From positions 1,317,001-1,381,000 of the forward strand of contig NZ_CP110008.1 of assembly GCF_025947285.1 (NCBI RefSeq): a stretch of DNA of 64,000 nucleotides, written 5' to 3'. Shown here piece by piece: positions 1-6,274 of the stretch (its first letter is position 1; the number at the start of each line of letters is the position of its first letter). The position numbers were made by a program, and so were the translations under genes. The DNA is from Flavobacterium sp. N2820 (GTDB lineage Bacteria; Bacteroidota; Bacteroidia; Flavobacteriales; Flavobacteriaceae). The notes beneath the pieces were generated by a model that saw only the letters and a program-made list of their open reading frames with translations, searched no databases and was not told where the DNA came from.

Positions 1-2
1 TT

Positions 3-1688
3 GTGTTTAAAAATGAGTTAATTAACACAGAGAAAATTGAATTACCAGCAGTTGAGGGAAAAATGGGAAAGAAGACTTATTATATGTTTTCAATTGAGCC
101 AGAGATGCTATTAAAACTTAGTTTTATTCTTCACAGAACTAGAGCTAATGAAGCGGAGTTTCCAACTTATCAAAGGTTATTAGTACCAACAAGATTAAAA
201 GGTATTACTAAGTTCATAGATGATGGTGGTTTCTTTCCTAATTCTTTAATTGTGAATTTCAGTCATCAAAATAAACACAAATTAATCTTTGAGGCTTCTT
301 CTAGAACTGAAAATTCACTATCAAAAATTGGGATTTTAAAAATTCCTAATGCATATGCTATAGCTTATATTATTGATGGGCAACATAGACTCTATGGATA
401 TGCTAATTCTAAATTTTTAAGCACTAATACTATTCCTGTTGTTGCATTTGACAATTTAGATTCAAAAGAACAGCTAGATATATTTATGGATATTAATCAA
501 AACCAAAAAGCAGTTTCCCCAAGTTTGAGAACTGATCTTGAAGAAGATTTATTTTGGGAGTCTCCAAGAGCAGATATGAGAATAAAAGCACTCCGTTCTT
601 CAATTGTTAAGGGTTTAAGTAATGACCCAAACAGTCCCTTATATAAAAAAATAACTGTTGGAGAGGACAAAGCAGTACTTTCAATGGAAAACATGAAGCT
701 TGGATTAATTGATTCTGGTTTATTACCAATTGCAAAAGGTAATTCTTTTGATGAAAGTTCTGTTTATTACTGTGTTTATAATACACATAATCATGAACAT
801 AACATTGAAATGAAAAAGGCAAAGAAAGAAATTACAGAGTTTTTAAAATTATGTTATGAATGTGTACAAGAAAAGTTTCCTGTAATTTTTAATAAAGAGC
901 GATTTTTCATCATTTCTAACAGAGGTAGTTTTGCTTATATTTCTGTAATTGGTAGTCTACATAGATATATGATTGATAGTAAAATTCTTAATAAGAATTC
1001 TACTCCAACCGAAAGATACACTGCTATTGAAAAATATTTAATTGCCCTTTTAGAAAAACTATCAAGTTTAAATCAAGAGGTTGCGCAAAAACAATTGGAT
1101 ATACAAGGGAAAAGTGCTGAAAAAAAATGGTTAACTTTTTTTCAATCTTTAATCAATGAAAAATATCCAGAATATTCACCTTCTGAACTAACTGATTGGA
1201 AGGAAAGACAAGATGAAAATCTTCAAGATGAAGGTGGGGTTTACATTAAATCTGTAGAAAGAAGAATAAAGACATCTGTATTAGATAAATTAAAATCGTT
1301 GTATAATGAAGATTGGGAACTAGAAATTAACACCATCAAAACCACATGTCAAGGTAGAGCTAATGCTGAAAACGAAAAAAATTATAAAGAAGGGATTAAA
1401 GATAGAGTTGATTGGATGGAAATGTTTACAATAAACGATTATAAAAAAATTATCGATGATAATTGGGGGAAAACTCCAAAAGAAAATTCAAATTTTATAA
1501 AATTTTCAGATGAATTTTCAATTGATATAGGAGAAGGGATTAATAATAGAAAAGATGCATTAAAATGGATGTCACATTTTAACTCTTACAGAAATACTTG
1601 GGCTCATGAAGGAACAAAAAATAAAGGCTTGAATAAGGATGAAATTCTTTTTTTAAAGAAAGTATATAATCATTTTTTTAATGCTTAA
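3..1688 (+). CDS. DGQHR-domain (DndB-like) protein with C-terminal HEPN motif
   Basis: The first ~400 residues resemble the DGQHR/DndB family: an N-terminal RLL..R..I..FI segment, then IIDGQHRLYGY with DGQHR at residues 125-129, followed by a DINQNQKAVS stretch. DndB relatives act in DNA phosphorothioation, but free-standing DGQHR proteins occur with other restriction-modification and defence genes. The last ~90 residues end in RNTWAH (R530 to H535), the R-x4-H signature of HEPN ribonuclease domains of the Swt1-like type. Its last 8 bases overlap the downstream methyltransferase, so the two are co-transcribed. The GTG start sits 3 bases into the window; the true start may lie upstream and a few residues may be missing. 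No dndACDE-like genes are visible. The domain calls are fairly firm; the cellular role is inferred. Confidence 0.8.
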   Translation: MFKNELINTEKIELPAVEGKMGKKTYYMFSIEPEMLLKLSFILHRTRANEAEFPTYQRLLVPTRLKGITKFIDDGGFFPNSLIVNFSHQNKHKLIFEASSRTENSLSKIGILKIPNAYAIAYIIDGQHRLYGYANSKFLSTNTIPVVAFDNLDSKEQLDIFMDINQNQKAVSPSLRTDLEEDLFWESPRADMRIKALRSSIVKGLSNDPNSPLYKKITVGEDKAVLSMENMKLGLIDSGLLPIAKGNSFDESSVYYCVYNTHNHEHNIEMKKAKKEITEFLKLCYECVQEKFPVIFNKERFFIISNRGSFAYISVIGSLHRYMIDSKILNKNSTPTERYTAIEKYLIALLEKLSSLNQEVAQKQLDIQGKSAEKKWLTFFQSLINEKYPEYSPSELTDWKERQDENLQDEGGVYIKSVERRIKTSVLDKLKSLYNEDWELEINTIKTTCQGRANAENEKNYKEGIKDRVDWMEMFTINDYKKIIDDNWGKTPKENSNFIKFSDEFSIDIGEGINNRKDALKWMSHFNSYRNTWAHEGTKNKGLNKDEILFLKKVYNHFFNA

Positions 1689-2559
1689 ACCCTATTTCAA
1701 ATCCGAAGACAAAAACTTTTACCTTTTGCAAGGTGATTGCAAAGTGCTTTTGCCTCAATTTGAGCATAAGTTTGATATGGTTTTTGCTGATCCGCCTTAC
1801 TTTTTATCAAACAATGGTTTGTCTATCCAAAGTGGGCAAATTGTTTCCGTAAATAAAGGTACTTGGGATAAATCAGAAGGATTTGATTTTATCAATGATT
1901 TTAATCGTACTTGGTTAAAATTAGTTAGGGATAAATTAAAAGATAATGGTACGATTTGGATAAGTGGCACGTATCATAATATTTTTTCAATAGGTCAATT
2001 ATTACAAGAATTAGATTTTAAAATCTTAAATATAATCACTTGGGAAAAGAATAATCCGCCACCAAATTTTTCTTGCAGATTCTTTACACATTCAGCCGAG
2101 TTAATAATTTGGGCACGTAAAAAAGAAAAGGTACCACATTATTACAACTATGAGTTAATGAAACAACTCAACGGCAACAAACAAATGAAAGATGTTTGGA
2201 AATTACCTGCTATTGCTAAATGGGAAAAATCATGTGGCAAGCATCCTACGCAAAAACCTTTGTCTGTTTTAACACGTATTATATTAGCATCTACCAAACC
2301 AGGCGCATGGATTTTAGATCCATTTGCAGGAAGTTCTACTACGGGAATTGCAGCCAATTTAACAAACAGAAGGTTTTTAGGTATTGATATGGAAACGGAG
2401 TTTTTAGAAATTAGCAAAAACCGAAAACTAGAAATAGAAGATGTATCGATAGCCAATCTATACAAGCAAAAAATAAGTGGTTTTGAAACGAAAAAGCAAT
2501 TGGAGTTGTATTTATTAGAAGAGCCTAAAACAGAATATTCAATAGATTTAGAATTATGA
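1681..2559 (+). CDS. DpnA-like DNA adenine-N6 methyltransferase
   Basis: This is a complete 292-residue SAM-dependent DNA methyltransferase with beta-class motif order: the catalytic DPPY is at residues 37-40, and the SAM-binding motif I DPFAGSSTTG is near residues 213-222. The stretches ADPPYFLSNNG, GTWDKS, FTHSAELIIWARK and HPTQKP strongly resemble DpnA/M.DpnII-type enzymes, which methylate adenine in GATC and also act on single-stranded DNA. The GATC specificity is an inference from that resemblance. It overlaps the DGQHR gene by 8 bases and the nuclease gene by 4 bases (ATGA), an arrangement expected of translationally coupled restriction-modification genes. The usual second methyltransferase (DpnM type) and the DpnII endonuclease are not in view. 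Confidence 0.92.
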   Translation: MLKPYFKSEDKNFYLLQGDCKVLLPQFEHKFDMVFADPPYFLSNNGLSIQSGQIVSVNKGTWDKSEGFDFINDFNRTWLKLVRDKLKDNGTIWISGTYHNIFSIGQLLQELDFKILNIITWEKNNPPPNFSCRFFTHSAELIIWARKKEKVPHYYNYELMKQLNGNKQMKDVWKLPAIAKWEKSCGKHPTQKPLSVLTRIILASTKPGAWILDPFAGSSTTGIAANLTNRRFLGIDMETEFLEISKNRKLEIEDVSIANLYKQKISGFETKKQLELYLLEEPKTEYSIDLEL

Positions 2560-3461
2560 ATTTATATCAAGTCAATAAAAGTCAATTAAATACTTTAAAA
2601 GAAAAGCCCTTTAAACTAGAGCGTGAAATTCAAAATCTGTTTGAACAAAACTTAACCTTGTTAACAGGTTTAGAGTTTGTAAAAAGTGAGTTTTCTATAA
2701 AAGGAAAGCGTATTGATACACTAGCTTATGATACTCAATCTAATGCTTTTATAATCATAGAATATAAAAGAGATAAGAATGTTAGTGTAGTTGACCAAGG
2801 GTTTACTTATTTGAGTTTAATGTTGGAGAACAAAGCTGATTTTGTTTTGACTTATAATGAAACGTTGAACAAAAATTTACATAGTGGTAAAGTCGATTGG
2901 TCACAAACGAGAGTAGTTTTTGTTTCCCCAAGTTTTACAGAAAATCAACGTTTGGCTACTAACTTCAAAGACATTGCTATTGAATTGTGGGAAATTAAGC
3001 GTTTTGAAAATGATATTATTAGCATTAATCCAATAAAGAAAACGAGGTCGGCAGAAAGCATCAAACCAATAACGCAACAGAATGAAAAAATAAAATCACT
3101 AACTTCTGAAATTAAAGTTTATACAGAAGATGACCATTTGAATGGCGCTTCTGATGAAATAGTTGAATTATATGAGTCTTATAAAAATGCTATTTTGAAT
3201 TTATTTGATGATGTTGAAATTGTGCCTAAAAAATTATATATCGCTTTTAAGAAGGATAAAAATATATCGGATATAGTTTTATTGAAAAAAGGGTTGAAAA
3301 TTTTTATTAACCTCAAAAAAGGATTATTAGACGATCCAAAAGGATTAACTAAAGATGTCTCGGAAACCGGACATTGGGGTAATGGGGATTATGAGTTGAT
3401 AGTAAGTAACACTGATAATCTTGAGTATGTAATGAGTTTAATTAAGCAGGTTATGAAGTAA
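2556..3461 (+). CDS. PD-(D/E)XK nuclease-like protein with C-terminal DUF5655
   Basis: The protein has 301 residues. The N-terminal half has a PD-(D/E)XK nuclease signature: E26 in an early helix, D54 in RIDTLAYD, then IIIEYKRDK with E69-x-K71, and a following Q81 in VDQGFTYL. The C-terminal ~100 residues (from YESYKNAI to YVMSLIKQV) match the DUF5655 type often attached to putative restriction endonucleases. Position directly behind a DNA methyltransferase, with ATGA overlap, makes it the likely restriction partner. No sequence specificity can be read from the protein. An alternative is a nuclease acting with the DGQHR-HEPN protein rather than a classical type II enzyme. Confidence 0.82.
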   Translation: MNLYQVNKSQLNTLKEKPFKLEREIQNLFEQNLTLLTGLEFVKSEFSIKGKRIDTLAYDTQSNAFIIIEYKRDKNVSVVDQGFTYLSLMLENKADFVLTYNETLNKNLHSGKVDWSQTRVVFVSPSFTENQRLATNFKDIAIELWEIKRFENDIISINPIKKTRSAESIKPITQQNEKIKSLTSEIKVYTEDDHLNGASDEIVELYESYKNAILNLFDDVEIVPKKLYIAFKKDKNISDIVLLKKGLKIFINLKKGLLDDPKGLTKDVSETGHWGNGDYELIVSNTDNLEYVMSLIKQVMK

Positions 3462-3462
3462 A

Positions 3463-4215
3463 ATGGAAAATGTAATTGAAAAATTAAAAGAATATAGTAA
3501 GCAAATTGATTTAGAAAAGAGATTTAGTTATACATTAAATACTTCAGATTCATTTTTTACAGTTCACGAAACAAAAAAACTAAACAGTTATAAAAATGCA
3601 TACGAGCAAAATATTAAATTAAAATGGCTTTTGTGTGATAAATACAAGCAAAGTGTAAATCAAACTTCTATTGATTTTTGGGTTATTAACAATTGGGGTG
3701 GTATTAAAGGCTTTAAGCCAAATGAACGAAATATTCAAAAAGTAGAAATATTCAAAAAGCAAATACAATCTAATAAATTAACTAAAGATACTTTTAGTAC
3801 TATTTCTTCTCTATCAAAATTAGCCTCTTTTATTAATCCCGATGAGTTTGTTATCTATGATTCAAGAGTTATTTATACTTTAAATTGGTTAATATTAACA
3901 CTTGAAAACAAAGACGCCTTTAAAGAAAAATATTATCCAATGCCATCGGGAAGAAATAAAAAAATAACTGATTTTGATTTGAATACTATAATCAACCTAT
4001 CACATATAAAAGAATATTTTGAAAAAGATCAATTATATATAATGCCACAAGATGCTTATTTCAAATTCTGTGAATTTATAAAAAATACTTCAAAATTAAT
4101 CTATGGAGAAGATTCAAAACCATATGAGCTTGAATTGTTATTATTTACAATTGCTGATGATGAAATTTATAATGATCTAAAAGATAATTTAAAATTATCA
4201 TTAAAAATTAAATAA
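3463..4215 (+). CDS. Unknown protein of the defence-like operon
   Basis: I do not recognise this 250-residue protein with confidence. It is lysine-rich and soluble, without signal peptide or membrane segment. The most distinctive stretch is SKLASFINPDEFVIYDSRV (about residues 124-142). It recalls uncharacterised proteins with a helix-hairpin-helix/OGG-like glycosylase fold, in which a conserved IYDSRV follows a short helical repeat. That link is tentative. It starts one base after the nuclease stop codon, so it is the fourth gene of the operon and probably part of the same system. After it the transcript runs into a ~300 bp gene-free stretch with a hairpin at 4320-4343. Confidence 0.7.
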   Translation: MENVIEKLKEYSKQIDLEKRFSYTLNTSDSFFTVHETKKLNSYKNAYEQNIKLKWLLCDKYKQSVNQTSIDFWVINNWGGIKGFKPNERNIQKVEIFKKQIQSNKLTKDTFSTISSLSKLASFINPDEFVIYDSRVIYTLNWLILTLENKDAFKEKYYPMPSGRNKKITDFDLNTIINLSHIKEYFEKDQLYIMPQDAYFKFCEFIKNTSKLIYGEDSKPYELELLLFTIADDEIYNDLKDNLKLSLKIK

Positions 4216-4319
4216 TTAATTTAGCAACATAAAGGTATAATCTCAACAAAAAGGAAACAATATAAAACATGCCTTTTAGAGTATTCATCTCTAGTGCGTG
4301 AAATAAAATTCGATTAATT

Positions 4320-4343
4320 CAACTTTTCTAAAATAAAAAGTTG
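4320..4343 (+). terminator. Hairpin after the defence-like operon
   Basis: An 8 bp inverted repeat (CAACTTTT / AAAAGTTG) with an 8 bp loop lies about 105 bp downstream of the fourth operon gene. There is no clean T-run after it, so termination is uncertain. Confidence 0.35.
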
Positions 4344-4390
4344 GTTAAGAGATACAACCTCGAACGCAGCGAACAAGCGAAACAAAAAAG

Positions 4391-4415
4391 TTCAGCATGA
4401 CAACTATGAGGAGAT
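4391..4415. repeat. Partial copy of dispersed TTCAGCATGACAA repeat
   Basis: This segment begins TTCAGCATGACAACTATGAG and is shared with the tandem copies at 6189-6250. It lacks the left palindrome arm TGCTGAA. The rest of 4216-4512 shows no convincing gene. Confidence 0.7.
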
Positions 4416-4512
4416 TCCTTAACTGGGGAATGCGAAGTCCAAATACAACAAACAATTAACACTTGTATTCTCAAAAGTTACCTACTTTTGAAAACGTTAA
4501 AATTCACAATCC

Positions 4513-5082
4513 ATGTATGAGGCTTTAAAAAAGTTTATTTCAAGTAAAGGGGACATTGACATGCAATCATTGGATTCGATTTGTTCGCATTTTGATTTAG
4601 TAACTACCCATCGAAATGAAATTCTTTTAGACTATGAACAAGTTGCCAATTATTATTATTTTGTGAATAAAGGAGCCGTAAGAGTATTTACCCTTACAAA
4701 TGAAGGAGAAGAAATATCACGTTACTTTGCTTTTGAAGATACTTTTGTAACTGCTTTACCCAGTTTTATTGACCAAAAACCCGCAGAAGAATATCTTCAA
4801 ACTATTGAAAAATCAGAATTACTTCGGATTTCTAGAGCTGATTTTTACAAGCTAGTAGTGCTAGAACCTGTATTTTCAAAACTATACACTGAAATTTTAG
4901 AATTAGGGTTTATTGTTGCACAAAAACGAATCTATGGTTTTCAAGGGTATGACGCCCTTTCTAAGGTGAAATGGGTCATAAAAAACCAACCGAAGTTACT
5001 ATTGAGGGTATCCAATAAAATGGCCGCTTCTTTTTTAGGAATAACGCCATCAACACTTAGCCGATTAAAAGCAAAATTATAA
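4513..5082 (+). CDS. Crp/Fnr family transcriptional regulator
   Basis: This 189-residue protein has a cyclic-nucleotide-binding-like beta barrel (about residues 15-130, with FVNKGAVRVFTLTNEGEE) and a short C-terminal helix-turn-helix ending in AASFLGITPSTLSRLKAKL. It is typical of the small Crp/Fnr regulators of Bacteroidota. No cysteine cluster for an Fnr-type iron-sulfur centre is visible, and the phosphate-binding residues of true CRP are not obvious, so the ligand is unknown. It ends about 60 bases before the HbpS-like gene. The gap contains an FNR/CRP-type palindrome (5088-5101), making the downstream pair its most likely target. Confidence 0.9.
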   Translation: MYEALKKFISSKGDIDMQSLDSICSHFDLVTTHRNEILLDYEQVANYYYFVNKGAVRVFTLTNEGEEISRYFAFEDTFVTALPSFIDQKPAEEYLQTIEKSELLRISRADFYKLVVLEPVFSKLYTEILELGFIVAQKRIYGFQGYDALSKVKWVIKNQPKLLLRVSNKMAASFLGITPSTLSRLKAKL

Positions 5083-5087
5083 AAACG

Positions 5088-5131
5088 TTGACATAGATCA
5101 ATTTTTATTGAATTTTCAAAGGATAACTTTG
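5088..5131 (+). promoter_or_regulatory. FNR/CRP-type operator plus -7 promoter box
   Basis: TTGACATAGATCAA at 5088-5101 differs from the FNR consensus TTGAT-N4-ATCAA at one base. It is followed by TAACTTTG at 5124-5131, a match to the Bacteroidota -7 consensus TAnnTTTG. If transcription starts about 6 bases after the box, the operator centre lies near -42, the classical class II activator position. The motif and spacing are seen directly; regulation by the adjacent Crp/Fnr protein is inferred. Confidence 0.6.
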
Positions 5132-5145
5132 CATAAAAAAAATAG

Positions 5146-5652
5146 ATGAAAACAATGGTATTCGCTTTTTTATGCTGCTCTTCTTTCTTGTTGGCTCAAA
5201 ATAAATCAATAAGTATCGATGCAACTATCCATCTTGAAGATTGGAAAAACACACAAAGTCTTACGCAAGATGGCGCTCTAAAAGTCATGTTACATGCTAA
5301 TATTCTAGCAGAAGCATCGAATAAAAAAATTGCAATAGCAATACTTGATGCATCAGGTAGCATAATTTTAATGACAATTGCAGATGGAGTTGGTCCTCAC
5401 AACTTAGAGGCAGCAAGAAGAAAGGCATTTACTGCACTATCTACAAAAACACCAACGCTACTCTTAGCAAGAAATGCAAAAACAAATCCAGACACACAAA
5501 ATTTAAACTCACTACCCGAGTTACTATTATTGGGTGGTGGTGCGCCAATTTTAGTAAATGATAACGTTATTGGGAGCGTTGGAATTGCAGGAGCAGGCGG
5601 ACCCGAACAAGACGATGCAATAGCACAACAATTAGTAAAATTATTCAATTAA
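5146..5652 (+). CDS. HbpS/GlcG family (DUF336) exported protein
   Basis: The protein has 168 residues with an N-terminal signal peptide (MKTMVFAFLCCSSFLLAQ). The mature part carries the HbpS/GlcG pattern: AILDASGSIILM, then EAARRKAFTALS, then a glycine-rich C-terminal half LPELLLLGGGAPIL..VIGSVGIAGAGG. Relatives bind heme or act as accessory proteins in small-molecule metabolism; here export to the periplasm suggests heme or cofactor binding. It lies 14 bases upstream of a transthyretin-like gene in one transcript, behind a promoter with an FNR-like operator. The precise ligand cannot be read from sequence. Confidence 0.85.
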   Translation: MKTMVFAFLCCSSFLLAQNKSISIDATIHLEDWKNTQSLTQDGALKVMLHANILAEASNKKIAIAILDASGSIILMTIADGVGPHNLEAARRKAFTALSTKTPTLLLARNAKTNPDTQNLNSLPELLLLGGGAPILVNDNVIGSVGIAGAGGPEQDDAIAQQLVKLFN

Positions 5653-5665
5653 TACATTAAAAATT

Positions 5666-6073
5666 ATGAAAAAATTAATCCTTTCAGCTCTCCTAATTCT
5701 TTTTACAACAGGAATGGTAGCACAAACAGAAAAACATCAATTATCAAGTCATATTCTCGATGTCAGCAAAGGTACACCAGCGAGTGGGGTAACCATCAAA
5801 CTTGAAAAATTAGAAGAAAAAACAAATAATTGGATTAAAATCGATGAAAAAGTAACTGATAAAAATGGGCGAATTACCGATTTTTTGAAGACCGACAATT
5901 CAAATGTAGGTATATATAAACTTACTTATTTCACAAAAGAATATTTTAAACGAAATCAAACCGAAAGCTTTTATCCCTTTATAGAAGTTGTATTTCAAAT
6001 ATCAGATGAAAGTCATTATCATGTTCCAATAACACTTTCAGCATTTGGATATGCAACCTACAGAGGCAACTAA
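5666..6073 (+). CDS. Exported 5-hydroxyisourate hydrolase / transthyretin-like protein
   Basis: The protein has 135 residues with a signal peptide (ends ...GMVAQ). The mature ~110 residues match the HIUase/transthyretin-like family: LSSHILDVSKGTPASGV at the start with the conserved His, TDKNGRI in the middle, and HVPITLSAFGYATYRGN at the end. HIUase hydrolyses 5-hydroxyisourate in urate breakdown, and enzymes of the family end in YRGS. Here the last residue is Asn, so activity is plausible but not certain. No other uricolytic genes (urate oxidase, OHCU decarboxylase) are in the window. It is co-transcribed with the HbpS-like gene. Confidence 0.85.
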   Translation: MKKLILSALLILFTTGMVAQTEKHQLSSHILDVSKGTPASGVTIKLEKLEEKTNNWIKIDEKVTDKNGRITDFLKTDNSNVGIYKLTYFTKEYFKRNQTESFYPFIEVVFQISDESHYHVPITLSAFGYATYRGN

Positions 6074-6188
6074 ATAATACATCTTATCCCTTGTAAAAAC
6101 CTGTTTTTTGTAGGGTAACACCCCACACTACGCTGTAAAATCTATGATTCAACGAAGTGCATCAATTTGAGTTCGTATACATTGTAGA

Positions 6189-6250
6189 TGCTGAAACGAG
6201 TTCAGCATGACAACTATGAGGAGATGCTGAAACGAGTTCAGCATGACAAC
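6189..6250. repeat. Two tandem copies of a 36-bp palindromic repeat
   Basis: TGCTGAAACGAGTTCAGCA occurs at 6189-6207 and again at 6225-6243, exactly 36 bp apart, each followed by TGACAAC. Each copy is a 7 bp perfect hairpin (TGCTGAA/TTCAGCA, loop ACGAG). A decayed third start (GATGTTGAAATGA) follows at about 6260. Further copies are at 4391-4415 (partial) and 38244-38262. It looks like a REP/MITE-type intergenic element. Confidence 0.8.
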
Positions 6251-6274
6251 AGTGAAAGGAGATGTTGAAATGAT

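Noticed and set aside
1..4215. Classical Dnd phosphorothioation system
   Set aside because: Only a DndB-like domain is present. No DndA/C/D/E-like genes are visible, and the neighbours are an adenine methyltransferase and a PD-(D/E)XK protein.
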